Position numbers and translations under genes: made by a program
NCBI RefSeq assembly: GCF_030817275.1
Contig: NZ_JAUSZD010000002.1
Coordinates: 5,642,001-5,706,000 of the forward strand
From: Paenibacillus sp. V4I7
GTDB lineage: Bacteria; Bacillota; Bacilli; Paenibacillales; NBRC-103111
DNA length: 64,000 nucleotides
Reading direction: 5' to 3'
Notes under the pieces: generated by a model
The model's input: only the letters and a program-made list of their open reading frames with translations
Databases searched by the model: none
Told to the model about the DNA's origin: nothing
Part shown: positions 50,761 through 60,523 of the stretch, piece after piece
How positions within the stretch are numbered: position 1 is the stretch's first letter
Layout: the number at the start of each line of letters is the position of its first letter

Positions 50761-51525
50761 TTACACGCCTAACCATTTTTTGAACATATGTTTCGTTGTA
50801 TCTGCATTCAGTGCTGCGATTGAAGTCGTCAGCGGAATGCCTTTCGGACAGGAGCGTACGCAGTTCTGCGAGTTACCGCAGCCTTCGATACCGCCATCTG
50901 TCATCAACGTATCCAGACGCTCGTCTTTGTTCATTTCACCCGTTGGATGCGCATTGAACAGTCGAACTTGAGAAAGCGATGCTGGCCCGATAAAGGAGTT
51001 CTTATCATTTACGTTCGGACAAGCCTCAAGACAAACGCCGCATGTCATACATTTGGAAAGCTCGTAAGCCCATTGACGCTTCGACTCCGCCATACGAGGT
51101 CCTGGTCCAAGATCATACGTACCGTCGATTGGAACCCATGCTTTTACTTTCTTCAAAGCAGTGAACATGCGCCCACGGTCGATAACAAGGTCACGCATAA
51201 CAGGGAACGTGCTCATTGGAGCTACGCGAATCGGCTGCTCCAATTTATCAACCAGAGCCGAACAAGCTTGACGCGGCTTACCGTTGATCACCATGGAACA
51301 AGCTCCGCATACTTCCTCGAGACAGTTGGATTCCCAGCATACAGGTGTCGTCTTGTCACCTTTGGCATTCTTCGGATTACGCTGTACTTCCATCAAACCG
51401 CTGATGACATTCATATTGGAGCGATAAGGAATTTCAAATTCCTCGGTATAAGGTTTGGAATCTGGACTCTCTTGACGAGTCACGATAAACTTCACTGTCT
51501 TTTGTGCGCTTAGTGTCTCAGCCAT
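50761..51525 (-). CDS. sdhB: Succinate dehydrogenase iron-sulfur subunit
   Basis: A 254-residue SdhB. The N-terminal plant-type ferredoxin domain binds [2Fe-2S] ('CWESNCLEEVCGACSMVING', then 'RQAC'), and the C-terminal domain binds [4Fe-4S] and [3Fe-4S] ('CMTCGVCLEACPN', 'CGNSQNCVRSCPKGIPLTTS'). It passes electrons from SdhA to haem and menaquinone. GGGAGG precedes the ATG; it follows sdhA by 2 nt. Confidence 0.97.
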   Translation of the reverse strand: MAETLSAQKTVKFIVTRQESPDSKPYTEEFEIPYRSNMNVISGLMEVQRNPKNAKGDKTTPVCWESNCLEEVCGACSMVINGKPRQACSALVDKLEQPIRVAPMSTFPVMRDLVIDRGRMFTALKKVKAWVPIDGTYDLGPGPRMAESKRQWAYELSKCMTCGVCLEACPNVNDKNSFIGPASLSQVRLFNAHPTGEMNKDERLDTLMTDGGIEGCGNSQNCVRSCPKGIPLTTSIAALNADTTKHMFKKWLGV

Positions 51526-51527
51526 GA

Positions 51528-53291
51528 TTAATGTCCTCCCTTTTTCTTCTCCGTGGAGTAGTCACGTTTCCGCGGTGCAATCAAAGATACATCGATTTCT
51601 TCATAGCTGATTTTCGGACCATCTGGCGTCCAATCGGCAATTGTTGTTTTCATGAAGTTCTCATCATCACGTTCAGTGAATTCTGGCTTGTAATGCGCGC
51701 CGCGGCTCTCGTTACGCAGCAAGGCGCCAAGTGTCATCGCTTCAGCCAACTCGAACATGTTCCAGAGCTGACGTGTGAACGCAACCCCTTGATTGTTCCA
51801 ACGAGCTGTATCTGTGATGTTGATGTTGTTGTATCTTTCTTTCAAATCCTTGATCTTACCAATGGTATCTTCGAGACGATCATTGTAACGAACAACCGTC
51901 ATGTTGGCATTCATCATGTCGCCAAGCTCTTTATGCAGAACATAGGCATTCTCCGTACCATTGTTCATTTTGAGCAAGTTCTCATAACGATCTGTATGAC
52001 GCTTCTTCTCGCGATCGTATACGATCGAGGAAGTATCATCAGCGTGCTTCTCTAAGCCGCGGATATACTCAACCGCTTTAGGACCGGAAACCATCCCATC
52101 ATAGATGGCCGAAACGAGCGAGTTCGCTCCGAGACGGTTCGCACCATGATGCTGATACTCACACTCACCAGCAGCGAACAAGCCGGGAATGTTCGTCATC
52201 ATGTTGTAATCGACCCAGATTCCGCCCATGGAATAGTGAACCGCAGGGAAAATCTTCATCGGAATTTTACGCGGATCATCGCCCATGAATTTCTCGTAGA
52301 TTTCCATAATTCCGCCGAGCTTAATATCAAGCTCCTTCGGATCTTTATGAGAAAGATCGAGGTAAACCATGTTCTCGCCGTTAATACCAAGCTTCTGGTC
52401 TACGCACACCGAGAAGATCTCGCGAGTTGCAATATCACGTGGCACCAAGTTACCGTATGCCGGATATTTCTCTTCGAGGAAGTACCAAGGCTTCCCGTCT
52501 TTGTATGTCCAAATACGTCCGCCTTCACCACGCGCAGATTCAGACATCAAGCGAAGCTTGTCATCTCCGGGAATCGCTGTTGGGTGAATTTGAATCATCT
52601 CGCCATTCGCATATTTAACGCCTTGTTGGTAAACAGCACTTGCTGCTGTGCCTGTATTAATAACCGAGTTCGTTGTTTTGCCGAAAATGATACCAGGACC
52701 GCCTGTAGCTAAGATGACCGCATCGGATGGGAATGTTTGAATTTCCATGCTCCGCAAATCTTGAGCTGCAATACCACGGCACGTGCCATCATCATCGAGA
52801 ACGGAACCTAGGAACTCCCAATGCTCGAATTTCGTTACTAGACCAGCTGTTTCCCAGCGGCGTACTTGCTCATCAAGTGCGTACAAGAGCTGCTGCCCTG
52901 TAGTAGCGCCTGCGAATGCCGTACGATGATATTTCGTTCCACCGAAACGACGGAAGTCGAGAAGACCTTCTGGTGTACGGTTGAACATAACGCCCATACG
53001 GTCCATCAAGTGAATAATACCTGGAGCCGCATCGCATAAAGCTTTAACAGGTGGTTGATTTGCTAAGAAATCTCCACCGTAAACTGTATCATCAAAGTGC
53101 TCCCACGTGGAGTCACCTTCACCCTTCGTATTCACCGCTCCGTTAATGCCGCCTTGCGCACATACGGAGTGGGAACGTTTAACAGGAACCAAGGAGAACA
53201 ATTGCACGTGAACTCCGGCCTCTGCTGCCTTAATTGTCGCCATGAGTCCCGCAAGGCCTCCACCGACGACGATAACTTTTGAATTAGCCAC
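51528..53291 (-). CDS. sdhA: Succinate dehydrogenase flavoprotein subunit
   Basis: A 587-residue SdhA, oxidising succinate to fumarate with covalently bound FAD. It has 'VVGGGLAGLMATIKAAEAGV' for FAD, 'KRSHSVCAQGGINGA' with the FAD-linked His, 'QIHPTAIPG' and 'HYSMGGIWVDYNMMTNIPGL' at the active site, and 'ANRLGANSLVSAIYDGMVSG'. The GTG start at 53291 follows GGGAGGG. Middle gene of sdhCAB; GTG start and 2-nt spacing to sdhB suggest tight coupling. Confidence 0.97.
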   Translation of the reverse strand: MANSKVIVVGGGLAGLMATIKAAEAGVHVQLFSLVPVKRSHSVCAQGGINGAVNTKGEGDSTWEHFDDTVYGGDFLANQPPVKALCDAAPGIIHLMDRMGVMFNRTPEGLLDFRRFGGTKYHRTAFAGATTGQQLLYALDEQVRRWETAGLVTKFEHWEFLGSVLDDDGTCRGIAAQDLRSMEIQTFPSDAVILATGGPGIIFGKTTNSVINTGTAASAVYQQGVKYANGEMIQIHPTAIPGDDKLRLMSESARGEGGRIWTYKDGKPWYFLEEKYPAYGNLVPRDIATREIFSVCVDQKLGINGENMVYLDLSHKDPKELDIKLGGIMEIYEKFMGDDPRKIPMKIFPAVHYSMGGIWVDYNMMTNIPGLFAAGECEYQHHGANRLGANSLVSAIYDGMVSGPKAVEYIRGLEKHADDTSSIVYDREKKRHTDRYENLLKMNNGTENAYVLHKELGDMMNANMTVVRYNDRLEDTIGKIKDLKERYNNINITDTARWNNQGVAFTRQLWNMFELAEAMTLGALLRNESRGAHYKPEFTERDDENFMKTTIADWTPDGPKISYEEIDVSLIAPRKRDYSTEKKKGGH

Positions 53292-53307
53292 TTCTGTTCA
53301 CCCTCCC

Positions 53308-53964
53308 TTATTTCCCCGTATGCGCTTCTACTGGAAGCTGCTGAAATTGAGTATCTGTAAATGCGACCAGAGTCATAATAAACATAATGGACATCACGAC
53401 AAACAAAGCCATCCAGATATACGAGGAAAAGCGTTGTGCGCGAGGGCCAACCGTGATTCCCCAGCTAACGAGGAACGACCACATACCGTTACTGAAGTGG
53501 AATGCCGCGGAGACTGTACCAATCACATAGATCGTGAACATAACCGGATTCGTCGCGATATCATGCATCGTTCGGCCAAGCTCTTCATGCGCTACGTTGC
53601 CGAAAGCAACCTGCAAACGCGTTTCGAAGAAATGCCAAGCAACGAACAAGAAGGTGATAACACCAGTAACACGTTGGAGCAAGAACATTTGATTACGGAA
53701 GTAACCATACTGCGACACGTTATTGCGAGCTTGATACGCTACATACAAGCCATAAACCGCATGGTAAAGAAGCGGCAGCCAGATGCCGAAAATTTCAAGA
53801 AAAAGCACTAGCGGCAAACTGTTCAGCCACATCACCATTTCTACGAAAGCAGCCGGACCCTTTGTTGCCTCATAGTTTGAGAGCAGATGCTCGACGAGAA
53901 AGAAGCCCACTGGAATTACGCCAAGCAAAGAGTGGATCTTCCGAAAATAATACGAATTACCCAT
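53308..53964 (-). CDS. sdhC: Succinate dehydrogenase cytochrome b558 subunit
   Basis: A 218-residue, five-TM membrane anchor of the Bacillus-type complex, which binds two haems b and needs no separate SdhD. Haem-ligand His candidates lie in 'FFLVEHLLSN', 'YHAVYGLYVAYQ', 'FVAWHFFETR' and 'FHFSNGMWSFLVSWG'. GAGGGGGG precedes the ATG. First gene of the operon; a LysR gene is divergent about 290 bp away. Confidence 0.95.
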   Translation of the reverse strand: MGNSYYFRKIHSLLGVIPVGFFLVEHLLSNYEATKGPAAFVEMVMWLNSLPLVLFLEIFGIWLPLLYHAVYGLYVAYQARNNVSQYGYFRNQMFLLQRVTGVITFLFVAWHFFETRLQVAFGNVAHEELGRTMHDIATNPVMFTIYVIGTVSAAFHFSNGMWSFLVSWGITVGPRAQRFSSYIWMALFVVMSIMFIMTLVAFTDTQFQQLPVEAHTGK

Positions 53965-54252
53965 AATTGAACCAATTCCCCCCTCATAAAAATTTATTCA
54001 TCATTTATCCGACATTATCAGACAAGACAAGCCACATATCATTGTACTCTCGCCGCAAACGAGCGTCAACCCATAATCATCCAAGCCTATTTTGCCAAAC
54101 CAGTGAATGATTATACACCTTCGTCCAAGAAATGTGAATAAAAAGTGACATGTACATCGTACCTCTTTCACGCTTATAATGGAAGTGCCGTTTTTTTATA
54201 TACACTTATAACTTACACACATATGCATGGCGCAAAAGGAGTCGATAGAAGC

Positions 54253-55149
54253 ATGGAACTCTTGGATGTTTTCGCTGTTGTTGTCGAACAAGTAAGCCTC
54301 AATAAAGCATCTCAGCTATTAAACATCTCTCAACCAGCTCTCTCTCGCAAAATAATGAAGCTCGAGGAAGAGTTGGGTGTAGAACTATTTATCCGCAAAG
54401 GTAAAAGGCTGGAGCTGACCAAAGTCGGTCAAATTTGCTATGACCATGCTTTGGAACTGCGTCATCTCGAGCGAAAGTTCAAGCAAGCGATCCAAACCTA
54501 CAAAGCAGCTGGCAGCCACACTTCGATTACCATAGGAGCGAGCCTGACAACGCTGCAAACAACACTCCCAGATCTTATCACAGATTACTTGCAGGATTAC
54601 CCGCTGACGGAAATTAAGCTTCTTACAGGTAAGACGCACGAGATCGTTACCATGGCGAAAGAAAATAAAGTGGATATCGGCATCGTTGCTTCCCAGATTA
54701 ATGCTTCCAGCCTTCATTGCGAACCATTATTTGATGATCACTTATGTCTGGTGCTTCCTCTGGGGCATCCGCTTATCGATCGCGCCACCATCACAATGAA
54801 CGATTTAAATGAATTGCCAATGATCCTCTTTTCCAAAGGCACTTGGTATCGCATCTTGATGGATGAGTTATTTAACCGTTTTACCATATTACCCAACGTG
54901 CAAATGGAGATCGATTCCTTCGAAGCCATCATCCGACTCGTTTCAACCTGTAAAACAGCAACCTTGCTTCCAAGATCCTATTTACGTGAAGATTTAATTC
55001 GTAATAATGAATTGATTTTGCGTAATCTGGTCGAGTTAGAACAGACGAAACGAACGACTTCCCTCATTTACTCCGACCATACAGCGGATAATATGGCGTC
55101 TATGAAGTTTATAACTCAAGCGGTCAATTACTTCGCCAAACAAAAATAA
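54253..55149 (+). CDS. LysR-family regulator divergent from sdhCAB
   Basis: A 298-residue LysR regulator: HTH 'NKASQLLNISQPALSRKIMK' and an effector domain with 'TSITIGASLTTLQTTLPDLI'. The ATG at 54253 has AAGGAG 11 nt upstream; longer in-frame starts lack a ribosome binding site. Its position invites a role in sdh or central-carbon control, but no target evidence is visible. Confidence 0.88.
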   Translation: MELLDVFAVVVEQVSLNKASQLLNISQPALSRKIMKLEEELGVELFIRKGKRLELTKVGQICYDHALELRHLERKFKQAIQTYKAAGSHTSITIGASLTTLQTTLPDLITDYLQDYPLTEIKLLTGKTHEIVTMAKENKVDIGIVASQINASSLHCEPLFDDHLCLVLPLGHPLIDRATITMNDLNELPMILFSKGTWYRILMDELFNRFTILPNVQMEIDSFEAIIRLVSTCKTATLLPRSYLREDLIRNNELILRNLVELEQTKRTTSLIYSDHTADNMASMKFITQAVNYFAKQK

Positions 55150-55279
55150 AACCTCTCAATCTACTAATTGTCTCTATTATATTTATACATTTTCTATTAA
55201 ATAGGTAAAACTACTTCACGGGCAACCCTTTTTCGACATCTACTAGGAGCAGATAGAGAAAAAGGAGGTGATCACTAAG

Positions 55280-55642
55280 ATGCCAACCAAAAAACGAAGT
55301 GTCCCTACTCGTAGAGATTTGGGTCTAAGAGGCAAAACTTACGCTCGGGTTCCTCTTAACAAAAAAAGCGGACCCAGACAAACACTAACCAGGTTTACCG
55401 TCCTTTGGGTAAATAACGCTGGTGTTCCATTCGTTACTTCGGGCTTTACTTGTAGAGCCTCATCTACAGGAGGAACCCTCATCGCTACAGCTAATTTCGA
55501 TGCCTTTGGAACTGCTGTATTCAGTACAATTAACACTCCGACAACACGCACCTTGGTTCTTAGAACTTTCGATGAAGACGGTAACTTATTCCGTACACGT
55601 ACCGTTCGTTCTGGAGTTTCCGCTTACGCCATCATTGGTTAA
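55280..55642 (+). CDS. Small basic beta-rich protein, unknown function
   Basis: A 120-residue protein with an unusually strong ribosome binding site (AAGGAGGTGATC, 6 nt before the ATG). The first ~40 residues are highly basic ('MPTKKRSVPTRRDLGLRGKT', 'NKKSGPRQTLTR'); the rest alternates hydrophobic and polar residues like an Ig-type sandwich ('VLWVNNAGVPFVTSGFTC', 'TLIATANFDAFGTAVF', 'RTLVLRTFDEDGNLFRTR'). No signal peptide. I do not recognise a family; a coat, appendage or nucleic-acid-associated protein are guesses. It has its own terminator and is not part of a clear operon. Confidence 0.7.
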   Translation: MPTKKRSVPTRRDLGLRGKTYARVPLNKKSGPRQTLTRFTVLWVNNAGVPFVTSGFTCRASSTGGTLIATANFDAFGTAVFSTINTPTTRTLVLRTFDEDGNLFRTRTVRSGVSAYAIIG

Positions 55643-55644
55643 TG

Positions 55645-55690
55645 CAAAAAAGCGGTAAATGGGGGGGGGGGCACCCACTTACCGCTTTTT
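55645..55690. terminator. terminator with an 11-G homopolymer loop
   Basis: AAAAAGCGGTAAxTGGG / CCCACTTACCGCTTTTT arms; the loop contains G x 11 at 55661-55671. It can serve the small gene and the convergent regulator. Confidence 0.88.
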
Positions 55691-55708
55691 CATCATTATT
55701 CAAATCTT

Positions 55709-56446
55709 CTAATAAATAAATTTGTAGCCTACACCCCAAACCGTCCGAATCCACTTAGGTTCTTTGGGATTGTCCTCGATCTTTTTACGAAGGTTAGCAA
55801 TATGTACATCAATGGCCCGATCCGTTACTAAACAGTCAAATCCGCGAACCGTTTGCAGTAAATCTTCTCGGCTATAGACGCGACCTGGATGATTCACGAA
55901 GCATTTCATAATTTCGAATTCCGAATATGTCGTCTCTACTAAAACACCATGAACACGCATAGAGCGCGTATTCGGATTGAGCGTAATCTTCTTATCGATA
56001 TCCAAGACTGCCTCTAATACCGCAGTTGTTGATCCTCCAACTGCTTCCTTTACTTGTCGGGTATTCACACTCGATTTCAAATACAAGTTGGAGCGCCGAA
56101 TGAGAGCGTGAACTCTCGCACTCATCTCATGCATACTGAAAGGTTTACACATATAGTCGTCCGCACCAACACCAAGAGCGTTAACTCGTTCAACGACTTT
56201 ACTTTTCATCGAGACGATCATAATAGGTATTTTCGAGGTTTCCCGAACTTGTCTGCATAACGCAAGACCATCCATATCAGGCAGCATCAGATCAAGCAAA
56301 ATGACATCTGGATCAAACTGGGTGACAGCGGCAATGCCTTCTGCCCCATTCGCCTTCCTAATGACATGAAATCCTTCTTCACTTAAATACATAGTGACCA
56401 TATCGCCGATCATGGCATCGTCTTCAATTATTAATACCTTATACAT
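55709..56446 (-). CDS. OmpR/PhoB-family response regulator, orphan
   Basis: A 245-residue response regulator with phospho-acceptor Asp52 ('ILLDLMLPDMDG'), 'DDYMCKPFS' and a winged-helix domain ending 'TVWGVGYKFIY'. It closely resembles the regulator at 11516 in both domains, so the two are paralogs. No histidine kinase gene lies nearby. It may receive phosphate from a distant kinase, possibly the hybrid kinase at 8236. Confidence 0.92.
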   Translation of the reverse strand: MYKVLIIEDDAMIGDMVTMYLSEEGFHVIRKANGAEGIAAVTQFDPDVILLDLMLPDMDGLALCRQVRETSKIPIMIVSMKSKVVERVNALGVGADDYMCKPFSMHEMSARVHALIRRSNLYLKSSVNTRQVKEAVGGSTTAVLEAVLDIDKKITLNPNTRSMRVHGVLVETTYSEFEIMKCFVNHPGRVYSREDLLQTVRGFDCLVTDRAIDVHIANLRKKIEDNPKEPKWIRTVWGVGYKFIY

Positions 56447-56645
56447 GGGGAGTCCACCTTCAGTTAGAAATTCTCTTGCTGTATATGTACTCGCAAATTT
56501 ATTAATTGAAAAGTCGCATGGCGATCAAAGAGATTTATTTTAATTAAGGTTATCGGGATCGTCGGGCTTTATTTGTCATGCCCAATCCAAAATAAGCAAG
56601 TGTAAAATGATAACATGTTCAATTAGATCGAGGTTGTATTTTACA

Positions 56646-57308
56646 TCACCCGATGACTTCACTTTCAAATTTATCAATTTGATTGTTGGTTCCGATGATG
56701 ACCATTACATCATTCTCATTCACGACATCACCCGCCGTAGGTGCAATGATAATGCCATTTTTTTTATTGATAGCGACAATGCTGCAGCCATACTTAGCAC
56801 GAGGATCCAGCTCTCTGAGAGCAAAGCCACATAGATTCTTAGGCACAGATAATTCCACGATCGTATACTCTTTGGAAATCTCAATATAGTCCAGAAGATT
56901 AGGTGATACTAGTTGATGTGCAACACGAATCCCCATATCTCTCTCCGGATAAATTACACGGTCAACACCTAGCTTATTCAGTACTTTCCCATGCAATTCG
57001 GACAATGCCTTAGCGACAACCTTTTTGATCCCCAAATCTTTAAGAACAATGGCCGCTAGGATACTCGATTGAATATCATCCCCAATGGCTACAACAGCGC
57101 AGTCGAAATTTCGTACGCCCAGTGATTTCAATACCTCTTCATCCGTCGCATCCGCAACTACCGTATGGGTAAGCACAGAACTCAGCTCGTCAACGACTTC
57201 TTCATCTTTATCAATACCCAACACTTCATAACCAAGCTTTATGAGTTCTTTGGAAATACTGGCCCCAAAACGACCCAGCCCGATTACAACATATTGATTT
57301 TTTTTCAT
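56646..57308 (-). CDS. ktrA: Ktr/Trk potassium uptake regulatory subunit
   Basis: A 220-residue RCK protein: an N-terminal Rossmann domain ('QYVVIGLGRFGASISKELIK', 'GIDKDEE') that binds ATP/ADP or NAD(H), and a C-terminal RCK_C domain (about 135-220) that can bind c-di-AMP in related KtrA proteins. It gates the membrane subunit encoded 15 bp upstream on the same strand. AGGGG precedes the ATG. Confidence 0.92.
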   Translation of the reverse strand: MKKNQYVVIGLGRFGASISKELIKLGYEVLGIDKDEEVVDELSSVLTHTVVADATDEEVLKSLGVRNFDCAVVAIGDDIQSSILAAIVLKDLGIKKVVAKALSELHGKVLNKLGVDRVIYPERDMGIRVAHQLVSPNLLDYIEISKEYTIVELSVPKNLCGFALRELDPRAKYGCSIVAINKKNGIIIAPTAGDVVNENDVMVIIGTNNQIDKFESEVIG

Positions 57309-57322
57309 ATTCGTAGTTCCCC

Positions 57323-58675
57323 TTATCCAATCGTGATTTTACCCTCTGGGTATCTATATAGTTCTTTCTCTTGCTTCGGTTGCAGGGCATAAGCTAATGT
57401 GATGGTTCCCAATCTTCCTGCAAACATCGTTATACAAATGAGAACCTTGCCAAATGTCGTTAAATCTGGGGTCAACCCCATAGATAGACCTACAGTTCCA
57501 AAGGCAGAAGTGACCTCGAACAAAATTTTCAAAAACTGCGAATCCTCTGTTGTCGATAATAGCATCGTCACTAAGATTACCAGAAATAATGCCATCATCG
57601 TTAAAGTAATAGCTTTGAGAATGCGGTCTTTCGCCAAGCGGTAACGATAAATAACAATGTCTTCTTTCCCTCGAATCATGGTAATGATAGCGCTAATAAG
57701 AATTGTGAATGTGGTTGTTTTGATACCTCCCCCTGTAGAGCCAGGAGATGCACCGATAAACATCAGAATGATGATAAAAAATTGAGATGCTTGACGAAGA
57801 GCTCCAATATCTACTGTATTCGGACCGGCTGTACGCGGAGCAACGGATTGAAAGAAAGAAGCTAATACTTTGCCGCCCATATCCAGTGAACCCATGGTTC
57901 TGTTATTTGTAAATTCGAATATAAAGATGACAAGGGCTCCAAACACAATTAGAAAACCCGACATGCTAAGAACAACTTTGGAATGCAGGGTAAGCTTTTT
58001 CTTGTTCCGGAAGTCCATCAGATCGGACATAACAATGAATCCAATACCCCCAAGCACAATAAGCGCCATTACAACAAAGTTCACAACAAAATCGTCGGCA
58101 TAGGCTGTAAAGGAGACAAATGGTGCATCGACAGTTCCAAATAAATCGAAACCAGCGTTATTAAACATCGAAATCGCATGCCAGATTCCGAAATAAAGGG
58201 CTTGACCAAAATCCATATCAAATGACCAACGAATCGTTAAAATCACTGCTGCAATGGCCTCAATCGATAACGAATAAATAATAACTTTACGGATAAGTCT
58301 GACAATACCTTCCATACTGCCTTGGTTAAAAGCCTCTTGCAGAACCAGTCGTTCTTTTAACGTAATTTTTTTACGGAAGGCAAAAGCGATTAAAGTCGCC
58401 ATTGTCATGAAACCCAGGCCGCCAACTTGAATCAAGCTCACAATGACGATTTGCCCAAACATCGTGTAGGCACTACCTGTATCCACTACGACCAAACCTG
58501 TCACACATGTTGCCGAAGTCGCTGTAAAAAGCGCATCAATGAAAGCAATCGAATGTCCTGTTGCCGAAGCAAAAGGAAGCGTCAAAAGACCTGCTCCTAA
58601 GAAAATAATAGCAGCAAATCCGAGAACGAGAATTTGTGGAGGCGTCAATCGCCAAATATTCATTTTTTTAATCAT
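57323..58675 (-). CDS. ktrB: Ktr/Trk-type potassium uptake membrane subunit
   Basis: A 450-residue KtrB/TrkH-family transporter with four pore repeats. Filter-type glycines are visible in 'TATSATCVTGLVVVDT', 'MFNNAGFDLFG', 'GASPGSTGGGIKTTTF' and 'TSAFGTVGLSMGL'. It moves K+ (with Na+) into the cell and pairs with KtrA just downstream. I choose ATG 58675 because AGGAGG lies 4-5 nt upstream; the longer frame adds a stretch unlike the family. Confidence 0.93.
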   Translation of the reverse strand: MIKKMNIWRLTPPQILVLGFAAIIFLGAGLLTLPFASATGHSIAFIDALFTATSATCVTGLVVVDTGSAYTMFGQIVIVSLIQVGGLGFMTMATLIAFAFRKKITLKERLVLQEAFNQGSMEGIVRLIRKVIIYSLSIEAIAAVILTIRWSFDMDFGQALYFGIWHAISMFNNAGFDLFGTVDAPFVSFTAYADDFVVNFVVMALIVLGGIGFIVMSDLMDFRNKKKLTLHSKVVLSMSGFLIVFGALVIFIFEFTNNRTMGSLDMGGKVLASFFQSVAPRTAGPNTVDIGALRQASQFFIIILMFIGASPGSTGGGIKTTTFTILISAIITMIRGKEDIVIYRYRLAKDRILKAITLTMMALFLVILVTMLLSTTEDSQFLKILFEVTSAFGTVGLSMGLTPDLTTFGKVLICITMFAGRLGTITLAYALQPKQEKELYRYPEGKITIG

Positions 58676-58888
58676 AGTGCCTCCTGTGTTTGCAAAAAAA
58701 GACATAAGGATTCCCAATACATTAACGGTAGGGTTCCCCCGTTATTATTTAGAAATTCCGAACGTTATCCAATTGATAGGTATTATATAATTGTTTTTAA
58801 TTCATTACCACTAAATTGGCTTTCTTTTTAAACTATGATAACGTGAAAGATGTGATTTCAGAATCGAGAATGTAGAAGGGAACTCACT

Positions 58889-60523
58889 ATGATCAGGCCA
58901 AAATTAAATCGTTTTCTCCTTTTCCTTGCATGCATTGGAGTAGCTCTTTACTTGGGAATATCCGCTTTATACGGACTTCAGGCCGAAGAAACGTCGGCAG
59001 AAGACAATCCATCCATCACGAAGCAGCAGGCTGCGGATCGCGCAGCTCAATTTGTAAGTGAGCGCTACGATGTGCATAACCCGCAAACCTTTGTTGTTTA
59101 TCAATCCAAGAAGGAACGCAGCGGTTATTTGCAAAAGGAGCATTTATTAGAAGTCTATATGAAGGACTATGGGGAGCGTTACCCCATTGATTATTATCGA
59201 GTAAGCGTAGAAGACACCAAGACCAACCGTCAGTTTGAAGTTGAGATTAATTACACGAATGCATCCGTTATTGGATGGCGTGAAACGCAAAATCCATCCG
59301 ATCAGGCAATCATCAGTAAGCAGAAAGCAGATATTTTGGCCAAGCAGGAAATTCGGAAGCAAGGATTTGAGCCGGATGACTTCATACCCATAGATAAGGG
59401 GACTGCCGAAGACGATCAAGCACATGGAACAACCTTATTTTATGAAAAGCAAACGAAACCGCTTGGTGAAGCAAAGTTACAAGTTCGAGTTGATTTCGAT
59501 GATAAAAATCTGACCGGTTATAACGTGCTGTTTAGCTTACCGGCGTCGCATCAAATCTGGATCGATCAGCAGGATCGCTCCGCATCAATCATGACTTGGA
59601 TTTCCATGGGCTTTACTCTCATCATGACCATTGCCGCGATTGTATTCGCCATTATCTATAGAAAACATATGAAATTCAGTAGAGGCCTTCTTTTGACAGC
59701 CATTTTCTTAGCCATTTATATCACTAACAACTTTAATATGTACCCTGCTTTTAGATCTATGAGTGGAGCTATGAACGATGAATTCGCAACATGGGCAACT
59801 ATTATTTTCATGAATGTAGTGACTGTCCTGCTCGGCATATCTCTCTACTTAGCTCTAGTAGCAGGTAATGGATTGTGGCATTCAATCGGAGAGCGGAAAT
59901 GGCCGGCTTGGAAAGAATCCTCATTTGGGACTGAGGTTTATAGCGGCATGGGGCGCGGCTATTTGCTTGCTCTCTTTATCTTAGGCGTTCAGCAGGTGCT
60001 CTTTTATACAGGTGAAGTGAATTTTGATGTTTGGGCTGTGAATGATCCGTCCGATTCTGTTCTTAATATGATTGAACCCCGCTTCTTCCCGCTTATGGCC
60101 TGGGTTGCTGCCATATCGGAAGAAGCGACCTACCGGCTGCTTGGCATCATTCTATTCAAGAAGCTGTTTCGCTCAAACTTCATTGCAATTGTTATTCCCA
60201 GCGTGATCTGGGCGGCTAGTCATACCCAGTATCCCATTTATCCAGTCTATACTCGGCTAATCGAGGTCACCATCATAGGCATTATTCTTGGTTATGTCTT
60301 CCTTAAGTACGGTTTCATTACCGCCGTATTCGCTCATGCCTGCATGGACAGCATCCTCATGGGGATGTCCCTCTTCTACCTCGGACATATAAGCGATGTG
60401 CTTGCTGGCATTTTCTACATCCTGCTGCCTGGTTTGATTGGCTTGCTCCTAGCCTGGCTGCATGGAAAAAGGCGGGGTCCCCTTATTCCTGGGGAGCCGC
60501 CGCCTCGCCTTGAAGCGCTTTGA
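58889..60523 (+). CDS. CPBP (Abi) intramembrane protease with large N-terminal domain
   Basis: A 544-residue membrane protein. After one TM (about 9-27), an extracytoplasmic region to about 230 contains two PepSY-like repeats ('[20 protein letters not shown]', '[20 protein letters not shown]'). The C-terminal half is a CPBP/Abi (CAAX-protease-like) domain with the glutamate motif 'EEATYR', the His in 'IWAASH' and 'HACMDS'. Such proteases act within the membrane; targets are unknown. The fusion of PepSY-like repeats, often protease-inhibitory, with a CPBP domain suggests self-control. The 3' end overlaps uvrC by 41 nt tail to tail. Confidence 0.85.
   Translation: MIRPKLNRFLLFLACIGVALYLGISALYGLQAEETSAEDNPSITKQQAADRAAQFVSERYDVHNPQTFVVYQSKKERSGYLQKEHLLEVYMKDYGERYPIDYYRVSVEDTKTNRQFEVEINYTNASVIGWRETQNPSDQAIISKQKADILAKQEIRKQGFEPDDFIPIDKGTAEDDQAHGTTLFYEKQTKPLGEAKLQVRVDFDDKNLTGYNVLFSLPASHQIWIDQQDRSASIMTWISMGFTLIMTIAAIVFAIIYRKHMKFSRGLLLTAIFLAIYITNNFNMYPAFRSMSGAMNDEFATWATIIFMNVVTVLLGISLYLALVAGNGLWHSIGERKWPAWKESSFGTEVYSGMGRGYLLALFILGVQQVLFYTGEVNFDVWAVNDPSDSVLNMIEPRFFPLMAWVAAISEEATYRLLGIILFKKLFRSNFIAIVIPSVIWAASHTQYPIYPVYTRLIEVTIIGIILGYVFLKYGFITAVFAHACMDSILMGMSLFYLGHISDVLAGIFYILLPGLIGLLLAWLHGKRRGPLIPGEPPPRLEAL

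Noticed and set aside
51531-53811. Long plus-strand frames opposite sdhA and sdhC
   Set aside because: No Shine-Dalgarno or recognisable motifs; sdhCAB coding is unambiguous.
58676-58888. Possible c-di-AMP (ydaO) riboswitch before ktrB
   Set aside because: The leader has GGGGGAACCC, reminiscent of ydaO, but the stretch between the likely -10 and the start is too short for the two-fold ydaO aptamer and the other conserved blocks are missing.
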